Part shown: piece by piece, positions 8,878-17,066 of the stretch
How positions within the stretch are numbered: position 1 is the first letter of the stretch
Layout of the letters: every line of letters begins with the position of its first letter
The notes under the pieces: model-generated
Seen by the model: the letters and a program-made list of their open reading frames with translations, nothing else
Told to the model about the DNA's origin: nothing
Databases searched by the model: none
Position numbers and translations under genes: made by a program
Source: JAJDFU01 sp964641965
GTDB lineage: Bacteria; Bacteroidota; Bacteroidia; Chitinophagales; Saprospiraceae
Assembly (NCBI GenBank): GCA_964641965.1
Contig: CAZXLD010000020.1
Span: forward strand, 14,962-78,961
Reading direction: 5' to 3'
DNA: 64,000 bases

Positions 8878-9290
8878 ATGGGAGATGAATACATGAATGA
8901 CGAACATTCGAATACATGAATTTGGAAGTCTATTCCTTTTTCATGTATTCCTTGTTCGAATGTACTGACGAAACAAGTTTGTCAGCATCCAAGATTCGAA
9001 TGTTCTTTTGTTCTTTCCTCCGCCGGCCCCGAACCTGAATAATATTCCAAACCCCCAGGGTTGCGTTCCTTATTTGCAAATTCACTTTTCCATTTCAAAC
9101 CCCCAACTTGTGGACATAATGCCGGTTTTAGGGAAGAATAACCTATTGATCAGGATCATTCTTTTTTAAAACCCGTAAATTAGGATGTCGCTGAATTTTG
9201 GGATCAACACAAGCCCGAGCTAAAAATAGGATAGCTTCCGACATGCTACTTCTAATTCGGTAAGTAGGTAATTGTGGTTCAACCGATCTG
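8878..9290. other. intergenic stretch, 413 nt, with repeats
   Basis: This lies between two convergent genes. Its first 130 nt are rich in short direct and inverted repeats of GAATACATGAA and TTCGAATGT (listed separately). The rest has no recognisable gene; a 33-codon minus frame at 9143-9244 is unsupported. Confidence 0.5.
8887..8950. repeat. direct repeat plus long stem-loop downstream of the DHCR24-like gene
   Basis: GAATACATGAAT occurs at 8887-8898 and again at 8910-8921. From 8910 to 8950 the sequence folds as an 11-bp perfect stem (8910-8920 with 8940-8950), a symmetric TTT/TTT internal loop, a 4-bp stem (8924-8927 with 8933-8936) and a 5-nt loop. There is no T tract, so a classical terminator is unlikely. 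TTCGAATGT-type words recur at about 8955 and 8995. Confidence 0.65.
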
Positions 9291-10274
9291 TTAGTTTTCT
9301 AAAACCTCGAAATTTCTGATCCGAAGGATGGTAGCATCACTACTGCCTACCGGACCGGCCCTGTAAATAAAAGCAAAATGGATAGTCTCTCCGCTAAAAG
9401 CAGATAAGCTGAGCTTATCAGACTGGGTGAATCCGTCTGATCCCGGATCGTTGGACAAAATAAAATCCAAGCCAGCTTCAAAAGGTTGCCAGTTGGCCCT
9501 ATCAAACCCTTGTGTCATAAAGTCGGTTGCAATTTGAATGTCGTAGGGCACAAGCCCGGGTGATACGACTTCGAACCGCCTATCCGCTTCAAATCGCAAA
9601 TCAGCTGAACGCAATGAATTTAGATCAATGGCAGGAGAGATCAGCCATACTTCAGACCTAGATTGGTCCGATGAACCACCCACAAAAGCATTTATTTCTA
9701 CGGAAGGGACAGAGGTACAGTACCAAGCTGCCGAACCCTCCCTATTTTGCAAAACCACCACCTCCGACCAGCCCAACGGGATATTTCCAGCCGAACAGTT
9801 GGAAAAGTCATCCTGAAAAAGAAAATTCTCCTCGACAGGCGGCACATCAAGATTCAAAAAGCGTCCATCCAAATCATTGGTAAGCAAGCCCGGACCGACA
9901 TCTGCTATCTCAAATTCAACCCATACCACTTCAGCTTCACTGGTGGTAATGGAGTTAATTTCAAAAGCTGCTATAGTTTGTCCTGCGTCAACTGATAAGC
10001 GTATCAGGTCACTTGCTTGAAAGGTTGTTTCTATTGTTGTACCGGGACTAGCATTTATACGAATCACAATTTCTGATTCTACGATGGACGCAGGTGCAAT
10101 GGATAAAGAAACCGGAATGGGAAACGTAGTTTGATTATTAATTTCTAATGACGTTTCTTCGAACTGAACAATTGATGCCACCTCAACCTCATTCTGACTG
10201 CAGCTGACCAACAACAAGCACCCTAATAAACTCAGTACGAGTTCGAGCTTAACAATCCCTTTATAGTTCCTCAC
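9291..10274 (-). CDS. choice-of-anchor J domain lipoprotein
   Basis: The 327-residue protein starts at a GTG that overlaps the upstream stop (GTGA), implying translational coupling. The signal peptide has a lipobox (LLLVSC). After an N-terminal all-beta domain (residues 30-140), the C-terminal part has the choice-of-anchor J / cleaved-adhesin pattern: FQDDFSNCSAGNIPLGWSEV, WYCTS, SRSEVWLISPAIDLNS and YDIQIATDF. Such domains are jelly-roll, carbohydrate-binding-like modules on cell-surface proteins. It is a clear paralogue of the lipoprotein at 39435-40424, with the same length, architecture and order of motifs. It ends the ROK/EEP operon and may be surface exposed. Confidence 0.8.
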   Translation of the reverse strand: MRNYKGIVKLELVLSLLGCLLLVSCSQNEVEVASIVQFEETSLEINNQTTFPIPVSLSIAPASIVESEIVIRINASPGTTIETTFQASDLIRLSVDAGQTIAAFEINSITTSEAEVVWVEFEIADVGPGLLTNDLDGRFLNLDVPPVEENFLFQDDFSNCSAGNIPLGWSEVVVLQNREGSAAWYCTSVPSVEINAFVGGSSDQSRSEVWLISPAIDLNSLRSADLRFEADRRFEVVSPGLVPYDIQIATDFMTQGFDRANWQPFEAGLDFILSNDPGSDGFTQSDKLSLSAFSGETIHFAFIYRAGPVGSSDATILRIRNFEVLEN

Positions 10275-11173
10275 TTAGGACGATATTCTAAAACGGAAAT
10301 AACCGGAAAGTGGTCAGAGATAAAGTTGCCGTTAACCGTAAGATCATTTGCAAAATAAGACACACTTGAAAAGCCGTTCATGAAAATAAAATCAATACGC
10401 CTGCTAAAACTGCTGCTCGGTTCGAAACCGTTGAACGTACCTACGGGTCCAAATCTTACCCTGGAATTATAACTATCCCTGAGTCCTCCTTCCAAAATGA
10501 CATTGTAGGGTTCAGAATCAGGTTCGGTGTTCAGGTCCCCTGCCAAAATAACCCATTCATTTGCACTGTTCGATTGTATAAAATCCATAATTAACCGGGC
10601 ACTGTTTTGTCGCGCCTCATTCCCCACATGGTCGAAATGAGCATTGTAAAAATGTACAATACGGCCATTCCGATTATCTCGCAGGTAAACATACGTACAT
10701 ATCCGTTCCAGCACAGCATCCCAACCTATGGATGGGCTTTCAGGAGTTTCCGAGAGCCAGAAAGTACCACTGTCGAGCAGGGTGAATGCTTCTTTTTTAT
10801 AATAGATCGGAGCAAATTCACCCGCTGCTAAACCGTCCTCTCTGCCAATGCCGATACTCTCATAAGCAGTAAGCTGATCGTCCAGATAGTTTTTTTGGTG
10901 CACCAAAGCCTCCTGCATACCTATAATGTCAAGGTTCTCGCTCTCTAAGAAAAGCACGATACTTTGCTTTCGATTGTCCCATCGGTTCTCATTGTCACCA
11001 GGATTATCAAAACGAATATTAAAAGAGGAGACTTTCAAACTCGCATTACTGATTTCGTTATCCACAAGGGGAACCTCGTTTTCTGAACAAGACCATAAGA
11101 GCAAGATCACACTTGTCAAAAGCGAAAACTTTAACCATACAGCCCACTTATGTTTAGCTTCGATAATGTTCAT
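10271..11173 (-). CDS. endonuclease/exonuclease/phosphatase (EEP) family lipoprotein
   Basis: The 300-residue protein has a lipoprotein signal (SVILLLWSC) and then the full set of EEP-fold motifs. These are SFNIRFDN, IIGMQEA with the metal-binding Glu, YNAHFDHVG with the catalytic His, LAGDLNTEP with the GDxN pair, RRIDFIFM, and SDHFPVISVL with the C-terminal catalytic His. The fold includes DNases, sphingomyelinases and inositol polyphosphate phosphatases; this extracytoplasmic type in polysaccharide loci may be a phosphodiesterase or phosphatase. It sits 3 nt after the ROK kinase stop and overlaps the next gene by 4 nt, so the three genes form one operon. Its presence here suggests a phosphate-containing substrate, which is inference. 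Confidence 0.85.
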   Translation of the reverse strand: MNIIEAKHKWAVWLKFSLLTSVILLLWSCSENEVPLVDNEISNASLKVSSFNIRFDNPGDNENRWDNRKQSIVLFLESENLDIIGMQEALVHQKNYLDDQLTAYESIGIGREDGLAAGEFAPIYYKKEAFTLLDSGTFWLSETPESPSIGWDAVLERICTYVYLRDNRNGRIVHFYNAHFDHVGNEARQNSARLIMDFIQSNSANEWVILAGDLNTEPDSEPYNVILEGGLRDSYNSRVRFGPVGTFNGFEPSSSFSRRIDFIFMNGFSSVSYFANDLTVNGNFISDHFPVISVLEYRPK

Positions 11174-11176
11174 CTC

Positions 11177-12145
11177 TCAAACTTTAATAGTTGCTCTGTT
11201 TCTGTTTCTGCACATTTCATAGGCTCCCAGAATGCCCGCTTGATCGTTTAAAGAAGCAGAAATGATCTGGACTTCATGCAATGGAGTCCAGGCCATTGAT
11301 TGAGTTTTGCTCCTCAAATAGGGTAAGATAATATCCTGACTTTTCATAACACCACCTCCTATTAGGACAGCTTCAGGATCATAGGCATGAATATAAGCTA
11401 CTAATGCAGTTGCCCATAGATCCATGCAGTAGTGAGCGGTTTGCTTGGCTATGCGGTCACCTTGCCGGTAGGCCTGGAATAGGCGTTGAAAATCAAAAGG
11501 AGGTTTACCACTTAAAAGACTTTCCTTATAACCATTCAGCGCTTGCGCATAGACTTCAAGAGCCACCAATGATGCTTCAGCTTCCACGCATCCATGGTTG
11601 CCACAATGACATTTTCTTCCATTAACCCTTACCGGAAAATGACCTCCCAGACATCCTGCCTGGTAATGTTTACCCACAATTAAATGGTCATTAATAACCA
11701 CTCCTGTTCCGATTCCCGTCCCAAGCGTAACCATCACCATGTTCGAAAACTTCTTTCCGGAACCATAGCATTTTTCTCCAAGGCATGCCAGCCGGGAGTC
11801 ATTGTCAATGGCAATCGACGCATTAAAGGCCCGAAAGGCCCATCTTTTAAAGTCAAACCTATGAGCATCTTCATACTTCCCACTGCTGGAAATCACCTTT
11901 GAGTCGTCGCGGTTTACCAGCCCTGGGAAGGCTAAGCCTATGGCACGTATGCTTTCACGCGGAAGTTGATGTTTCTGGCAAAGCTTTAGCAGATGATCCT
12001 GGACAATTTTGAGATTTTGAGACGTACTCTGTTCTTTGAATGAAGGGTAAATATCAAAAGCTACCAATTGATCATTGACGAAAAGACCCAGTTTGGATCT
12101 TGTTCCTCCCAGGTCAATACATGCAATGGTTTCCTTTGAGTTCAT
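11177..12145 (-). CDS. ROK family sugar kinase
   Basis: I choose ATG 12145 (MNSKETIACIDLGGTRSKLG), giving 322 residues, because the frame upstream has no family similarity. The N-terminal DLGGTRSKLG is the ATP phosphate loop of the ROK fold. The zinc-binding signature CHCGNHGCVEAEAS (CxCGxxGCxE) is intact, and GTGIGTGVVIND and GGHFPV match the sugar-binding region. ROK enzymes phosphorylate glucose, fructose, mannose, allose or N-acetylhexosamines. There is no N-terminal helix-turn-helix, so this is a kinase rather than a ROK repressor. Divergent sugar-phosphate isomerase genes support a role in feeding released hexose into glycolysis. Confidence 0.88.
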   Translation of the reverse strand: MNSKETIACIDLGGTRSKLGLFVNDQLVAFDIYPSFKEQSTSQNLKIVQDHLLKLCQKHQLPRESIRAIGLAFPGLVNRDDSKVISSSGKYEDAHRFDFKRWAFRAFNASIAIDNDSRLACLGEKCYGSGKKFSNMVMVTLGTGIGTGVVINDHLIVGKHYQAGCLGGHFPVRVNGRKCHCGNHGCVEAEASLVALEVYAQALNGYKESLLSGKPPFDFQRLFQAYRQGDRIAKQTAHYCMDLWATALVAYIHAYDPEAVLIGGGVMKSQDIILPYLRSKTQSMAWTPLHEVQIISASLNDQAGILGAYEMCRNRNRATIKV

Positions 12146-12259
12146 TTGCCAAAAGTAGAGTAACTTCTGTAAAGACAGAATTTCCCCGGATGCAGTTGGT
12201 ACCCTGAGTATGAATTCGTGCTGATGTACCCACCCTGAATGGACGCAAATCAGGATATT

Positions 12260-12277
12260 CATTGGATCATTCCAATG
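12260..12277. promoter_or_regulatory. palindrome in the ROK / isomerase divergent region (possible operator)
   Basis: CATTGGA-TCAT-TCCAATG is a perfect 7-bp inverted repeat with a 4-bp spacer. It lies between two divergent carbohydrate operons, upstream of the candidate plus-strand promoter at 12300-12331. This is the usual place for an operator, but no cognate regulator is encoded nearby. Confidence 0.35.
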
Positions 12278-12299
12278 GATGGCCTAACTTACTCCTTCT

Positions 12300-12331
12300 T
12301 TTGCATCGGTTTGACCTTTCAAATATCTTGA
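12300..12331 (+). promoter_or_regulatory. candidate Bacteroidota-type promoter for the isomerase/sulfatase operon
   Basis: TTTG (12300-12303) is followed after 20 nt by TATCTTGA (12324-12331). This resembles the -33 TTTG / -7 TAnnTTTG consensus of Bacteroidota with small deviations. It lies about 88 nt upstream of the first cupin gene. It is only a motif match. Confidence 0.3.
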
Positions 12332-12418
12332 TGAGCGGATTACGAATACCAATAATACATCATATGAATATTTGAAGTTCTCAGAATCGCACTTTTTTAA
12401 CTGCATACAGGCTTGACA

Positions 12419-12979
12419 ATGGAAATAAAATCTGCCAAACTTACCATAACGGCAAAGGGACTCGACGGAAACGAGGTTACCAAAAGTCATAGAACCCTAA
12501 GGGACATTCAATCCATTTTTGAGGATCAGAAATCCCTCACTGAAATGGATTTGGACCAAAAAGCCTATGAAGTAGCGTGCTATTTCCCCGTGGACCAGGG
12601 CAAGGAAGGCGGCCTTTTTTATGGCTTTACCACTTTGTATCCGGGCAAGGTTGGACAAGAATACTTCATGACGAAAGGTCATTTTCATCAAAAACTGGAT
12701 ACTTCCGAATTTTACTGGGGCGTATCGGGTAAAGGCGCATTGCTTTTTATGGATTTAGACCGCCATGTGTGGGTAGAGGAAATGGTACCAGGCAGTCTGC
12801 ATTACGTCCCCGGAAAAGTAGCGCATCGGACGATAAATACGGGTTCCGAACCTCTTGTTTTTGGAGCCTGCTGGCCCAGTGATGCAGGCCATGATTATGA
12901 TACCATACAGCGCGAAGGATTTTCTGTACGAATAGAACAGGTAGATGGTGCTCCAGCAATAATACCCAACGATAAATAG
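12419..12979 (+). CDS. cupin-type glucose-6-phosphate isomerase
   Basis: The 186-residue protein matches the cupin phosphoglucose isomerase (archaeal PGI) signature. TTLYPGKVGQEYFMTKGHFH and then TSEFYWG give the T-x-x-P-x3-G-x-E-x3-T-x-GH-x-H...E-x-Y pattern with its metal ligands, and VPGKVAHRTIN supplies the second cupin box. These metal enzymes interconvert glucose 6-phosphate and fructose 6-phosphate and are unrelated to the classical Pgi. I take ATG 12419; an in-frame TTG six bases upstream is less likely. It heads a plus-strand operon and lies 4 nt before the mannose-6-phosphate isomerase gene. Confidence 0.88.
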   Translation: MEIKSAKLTITAKGLDGNEVTKSHRTLRDIQSIFEDQKSLTEMDLDQKAYEVACYFPVDQGKEGGLFYGFTTLYPGKVGQEYFMTKGHFHQKLDTSEFYWGVSGKGALLFMDLDRHVWVEEMVPGSLHYVPGKVAHRTINTGSEPLVFGACWPSDAGHDYDTIQREGFSVRIEQVDGAPAIIPNDK

Positions 12980-12983
12980 CCGG

Positions 12984-14753
12984 ATGGAAAGGTACAGAGC
13001 ACATCCGCCCAACTACGACAAGTATCCCTATATCCAGGTTAATGATTCTGAATCAGGCTGCTGGAAAGGATGGGAGCAAATTGTCGGTCAACTCAAGAGC
13101 CAATTAGAAGGCTTGGACTCTTATACCCTCGTTTTCGATCAATATCAGGGCGTGGATCATCAGGAATTTCTTGAATCAATAACCAAAGACTTTGAGTTTG
13201 ACAGAATAGTTGACGTTTCCAAGGCGATTAAAGGCGTCGAGGAGATTCAGGAAATGGTCTTTCCGGATGTAACCGATGACAGGGTATTTGGTTATCTAAC
13301 GCGACTGGGCTTAGTGGATTTTTTTGATCCAGATCAGTTGATTGAATTAAAGGAAAACATCCGTTCGGCGGAGGGTAAGATCCTAATTTTTGGAATAGGG
13401 GCTTCCTTGTTTTGTGACAAACCATCCTTGTTGTTGTATGCCGATATGGCCCGATGGGAGATTCAAAAACGCCAAAGAAAGCATCTTGTCAACAACCTGG
13501 GGGTTGAAAATAGAAATGAGGCTGCCTCCGCTACCTACAAGCATTCCTATTTCGTGGATTGGCGTGTGCTCGACCGACATAAAAAAACGGTTTACGATCA
13601 TTGGGATTACCTGATCGATGCAAACGGAGATGAACCCAAAATGATGGCCGGCCCAACCTACAATAAAGTGCTTGAAGGTATAGTCCAAAGGCCGTTTCGG
13701 GTAGTTCCTTTCTTCGATCCGGGGCCTTGGGGCGGTCAGTGGATGAGAGCGGTTTGTGATCTGGAGGACGGCCCTCCAAATTATGCGTGGTGCTTTGATT
13801 GCGTGCCGGAAGAAAACAGCTTGCTGTTGAAAATCGGAGATGAACTGTTTGAGACTCCCTCTATCAACCTCATTTTTCAACAAGCTAAACCTTTGTTAGG
13901 TCAGGCCGTTTACGGCCGTTTTGGTGATGAATTCCCCATCCGTTTCGATTTTTTGGATACCATGGCTGGTGGGAACCTGAGCTTACAGGTTCATCCCCTG
14001 ACGGAATACATTCAGGAGCACTTTGGAATGCATTACACCCAGGATGAGAGTTACTATTTGCTGGATGCAAACGAAAAGGAAGCCTCGGTCTACCTCGGGG
14101 TAAAGGAGGGGGTGAATCCAGAAGACGTGATTCGGGATCTGGAAAAGGCACAAAACGAAGGTCTGCATTTTGATGCGGAGAAGTACGTAAATAAATGGCC
14201 TGCAAAAAAACATGACCATTTTTTAATTCCTGCAGGCACCATTCACTGCTCCGGAAAAGGTTCAATGGTGCTTGAAATCAGTGCAACACCTTATATTTTC
14301 ACATTTAAACTTTGGGACTGGGGAAGGCTTGGTCTGGATGGTAAGCCAAGGCCTATCAATATTCGGCGAGGGGCCAGGAACATTCAGTGGGATCGCGATA
14401 CCAACTGGGTGGAGGAAAATCTAATCAATCGGGTTGAGGTTATCGGAGAAGGAGATGGCTGGAAGGAAGAAAAGACAGGCTTGCATCAAACCGAATTTAT
14501 TGAAACCAGAAGGCATTGGTTTACCGGCCGCGTAACGCATCATACCCGTGGAAGTGTGAATGTTCTCAATCTGGTAGAGGGTCAGGAAGCCATTGTGGAG
14601 AGCCCATCCGATTCCTTTGATCCGTTTGTGGTGCATTATGCAGAGACCTTTATCATCCCGGAAGCAGTGGGAACCTACACGATACGTCCTTATGGCAGTT
14701 CTAGGAATCAACAATGTGCCACTATTAAAGCCTATGTGAGACATGAAGGATGA
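12984..14753 (+). CDS. class I mannose-6-phosphate isomerase with an extra N-terminal domain
   Basis: At 589 residues this is far longer than E. coli ManA. The isomerase part spans roughly residues 240-589. It includes GGNLSLQVHP (metal-binding QVHP), LIPAGTIHCSGKGSMVLEIS with the second zinc site, and a C-terminal cupin half. The first 240 residues carry a Gly-rich segment (ILIFGIGASLF, about residue 133) and LLLYADMARWEIQKR. They look like a separate alpha/beta domain, perhaps a decayed nucleotide- or sugar-kinase-like fold, though no classical Walker A is present. It should convert mannose 6-phosphate to fructose 6-phosphate in the cytoplasm. It lies between two cupin isomerase genes and overlaps the next by 11 nt. 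Confidence 0.82.
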   Translation: MERYRAHPPNYDKYPYIQVNDSESGCWKGWEQIVGQLKSQLEGLDSYTLVFDQYQGVDHQEFLESITKDFEFDRIVDVSKAIKGVEEIQEMVFPDVTDDRVFGYLTRLGLVDFFDPDQLIELKENIRSAEGKILIFGIGASLFCDKPSLLLYADMARWEIQKRQRKHLVNNLGVENRNEAASATYKHSYFVDWRVLDRHKKTVYDHWDYLIDANGDEPKMMAGPTYNKVLEGIVQRPFRVVPFFDPGPWGGQWMRAVCDLEDGPPNYAWCFDCVPEENSLLLKIGDELFETPSINLIFQQAKPLLGQAVYGRFGDEFPIRFDFLDTMAGGNLSLQVHPLTEYIQEHFGMHYTQDESYYLLDANEKEASVYLGVKEGVNPEDVIRDLEKAQNEGLHFDAEKYVNKWPAKKHDHFLIPAGTIHCSGKGSMVLEISATPYIFTFKLWDWGRLGLDGKPRPINIRRGARNIQWDRDTNWVEENLINRVEVIGEGDGWKEEKTGLHQTEFIETRRHWFTGRVTHHTRGSVNVLNLVEGQEAIVESPSDSFDPFVVHYAETFIIPEAVGTYTIRPYGSSRNQQCATIKAYVRHEG

Positions 14754-15537
14754 AATGGTATTTGATCCTGGTTTTGATATAATACCCAAAGAGAACCCCT
14801 TAGGTTTTGAATATGGTGACGGAACTTTTGGCCCTGAGGTGGAGAACCGTTCCTTGAAAAGTATTCGGAAGAGCTTGAAAGACCCGGCCTGTGATGGACC
14901 CGACATTGTGTATTCTATTGCAATGGGCGTTGGAAAGAACCGACATTACGATCTTTTGAAATCGCTCCACTTGCTCTTTGGAGTAGTGACCTATGCGAAA
15001 GGGAGGTTGGGAAACGGGCCGGTTAGGAGTCAAGGACACATTCACGCGGTATCCAAATACTCTAATGGCTGGTCTACACCAGAAGTCTATGAGATTTGGA
15101 GCGGTAAAGCCATTATCTACATGCAAGAACGGGCAACAGACGATCCTGGAAGATGTTTTGCGGTAGAGGCGAACCCCGGTGAAGTTGTGATCGTACCTCC
15201 CGCTTGGGCGCATGCCACCGTCAGCGCGGATCCCAATCACGCACTGACCTTTGGTGCCTGGTGCGTTCAGGATTATGCTTTTGAGTATGATTTGGTGAGA
15301 GCGCATCAAGGACTGGCCTGGTTTCCCTTGTTGGATGATGAAGGTAGGATCAACTGGGAACACAACAAGAATTATAAGTATTCGCCCATTCAAGTGAAAT
15401 CGCCTGAATCTTACAGTCTGTTTTCTATCAATCGGAATAGGAGCATTTATAAGAATTTCGAAGAAGACCCTGGACGCTTTGCTTTTGTCGTGAAGCCTGG
15501 ATTGCTAAAAGACGTATGGGAAAACTTTGTGCCTTGA
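14743..15537 (+). CDS. second cupin-type glucose-6-phosphate isomerase family protein
   Basis: This 264-residue protein is a diverged relative of the cupin isomerase two genes upstream. It keeps SQGHIH (metal histidines), TPEVYEIWSGKA (the E-x-Y box) and VIVPPAWAHATVS (the PPxxxHx3N box, with Ser replacing Asn). It is longer by about 80 residues, mostly at the C terminus. It could be a PGI or act on another aldose/ketose phosphate, since a second identical activity in one operon would be redundant. Its start overlaps the preceding stop by 11 nt, and the sulfatase gene starts 3 nt after its own stop, so it is inside the same transcription unit. Confidence 0.8.
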   Translation: MKDEMVFDPGFDIIPKENPLGFEYGDGTFGPEVENRSLKSIRKSLKDPACDGPDIVYSIAMGVGKNRHYDLLKSLHLLFGVVTYAKGRLGNGPVRSQGHIHAVSKYSNGWSTPEVYEIWSGKAIIYMQERATDDPGRCFAVEANPGEVVIVPPAWAHATVSADPNHALTFGAWCVQDYAFEYDLVRAHQGLAWFPLLDDEGRINWEHNKNYKYSPIQVKSPESYSLFSINRNRSIYKNFEEDPGRFAFVVKPGLLKDVWENFVP

Positions 15538-15540
15538 ATT

Positions 15541-17058
15541 ATGAGACCACCCAGTTTCATACTGATGCTAATACTCCTCTTATCATGCAGGGAGCAAGAA
15601 GAAGGAGTTCCGAATGTGATCGTCATCATGACAGATGATCATGCCACGCATGCTCTCAGTGCTTATGGCGGTCATTTGAACCGAACTGCCAACCTGGATC
15701 GATTGGCAGAACAGGGATTGCTTTTTAGGAATGCTTTTGTGACCAACTCCATTTGTGCCCCGAGCCGGGCGGTCATTCTTACCAGCAAGTATTCACACCT
15801 AAATGGTGTACCCGATAACTCAAGTGTATTTGATTCTGCCCAGCTTACCTTTCCTAAACTGTTCCAAGAAAAGGGTTATGAAACCGCGATCATCGGGAAA
15901 TGGCATCTTGGAAGCCAACCGACCGGATTTGATCACTGGAATGTGCTTCCCGGACAAGGCGATTACTACAATCCTGCATTTATTAAAAATGGAAGCGATA
16001 CTATCTACCAGGGTTATGTGACCGATATCATTACGGACAAAACGCTTGAATGGCTAGAGGGCCGATCAAATGCTAAGCCATTTATGCTCCTGATGCATCA
16101 CAAGGCTCCTCACCGGAATTGGATGCCCGCGCTAAGGCACTTGAATGAATTTGAAGATGCGGATTTCTCCTTTCCCGACAATTTTAGAGATACTTACCAG
16201 GGTCGATATCACCTAACTCAGCAGCAGCTAAGCGTGTCCAAGCACATGTCGTATGCCTATGATTTGAAAATACCCTGCGACACTTGTAGCGAACAGCCCA
16301 TAAATCAATGGACACCGCAAGCCTATAAAGCTAAAATGAATCGCCTTACAGACGCTCAACTTGCGGAATGGAAAAAGGGGTACGAAGAGGAAATTTCGGA
16401 ATTCATACAGCTTGACCATGCGGATACCGTAGCGGTGAGCAAATGGAAACTCAAACGCTACTTGCAGGACTATCTACGATGTGTCCTCGCTGTAGACGAA
16501 AGCGTAGGTCAGATAATCGACTACCTGGAAGAGTCAGGACTTGCTGGAAATACGGTTGTGGTTTACACCTCTGACCAAGGATTCTTTCTTGGAGAACACG
16601 GCCTTTTCGACAAACGCTACATGTACGAGGAGTCTTTAAAAACGCCTTTATTAATGAAATATCCCAGGGAAATTAAGCCCGGTTCCGTTTCTGAAGCATT
16701 GGTAATGAATCTGGATATCGGGCCAACACTACTTGATCTGGCCGGCATCGAAGTTCCTCCATCGTTTCAGGGGCATTCTCTTCGACCGCTTTTCAGATCT
16801 GAGAAAGTAGAATGGCGTGATGCAGTCTACTATCAATACTACGAGCAAGTATTCGGAGTTCCTGCCCATTACGGACTAAGGACCGATCGCTATAAACTAA
16901 TCAAGTTCAGCACCAACCCGCCTTCATGGGAGTTCTACGACTTGGCAAACGACCCAAAGGAAATGAATAATCTCTATCATGAGGAAGCATACGGTGAAAT
17001 CGTCCAAATGCTTAAACAGAGGATAAAATCCTTACAAAACCAGTATCAGCTTAATTAA
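15541..17058 (+). CDS. sulfatase lipoprotein (type I, N-acetylglucosamine-6-sulfatase-like group)
   Basis: The 505-residue protein has a short lipoprotein signal (LILLLSC) and a type I sulfatase fold. The metal-binding start is IVIMTDDHA. Cys72 in ICAPSRA is the CxPSR signature that becomes formylglycine. Later conserved residues are IIGKWHLG, HHKAPHRNWMP and YTSDQGFFLGEHG. The HKAPHRNWMPA and FFLGEHGLFDKR elements recall the group of bacterial N-acetylglucosamine/glucosamine 6-O-sulfatases (S1_11 and relatives), but the subfamily is only a suggestion. It removes sulfate esters from an exported substrate. It needs a maturation enzyme encoded elsewhere. Confidence 0.87.
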   Translation: MRPPSFILMLILLLSCREQEEGVPNVIVIMTDDHATHALSAYGGHLNRTANLDRLAEQGLLFRNAFVTNSICAPSRAVILTSKYSHLNGVPDNSSVFDSAQLTFPKLFQEKGYETAIIGKWHLGSQPTGFDHWNVLPGQGDYYNPAFIKNGSDTIYQGYVTDIITDKTLEWLEGRSNAKPFMLLMHHKAPHRNWMPALRHLNEFEDADFSFPDNFRDTYQGRYHLTQQQLSVSKHMSYAYDLKIPCDTCSEQPINQWTPQAYKAKMNRLTDAQLAEWKKGYEEEISEFIQLDHADTVAVSKWKLKRYLQDYLRCVLAVDESVGQIIDYLEESGLAGNTVVVYTSDQGFFLGEHGLFDKRYMYEESLKTPLLMKYPREIKPGSVSEALVMNLDIGPTLLDLAGIEVPPSFQGHSLRPLFRSEKVEWRDAVYYQYYEQVFGVPAHYGLRTDRYKLIKFSTNPPSWEFYDLANDPKEMNNLYHEEAYGEIVQMLKQRIKSLQNQYQLN

Positions 17059-17066
17059 TTGTGTTT

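Noticed and set aside
9143..9244. 33-codon minus-strand frame (MSEAILFLARACVDPKIQRHP...)
   Set aside because: Looks protein-like but has no signal, no recognisable domain and no operon context.
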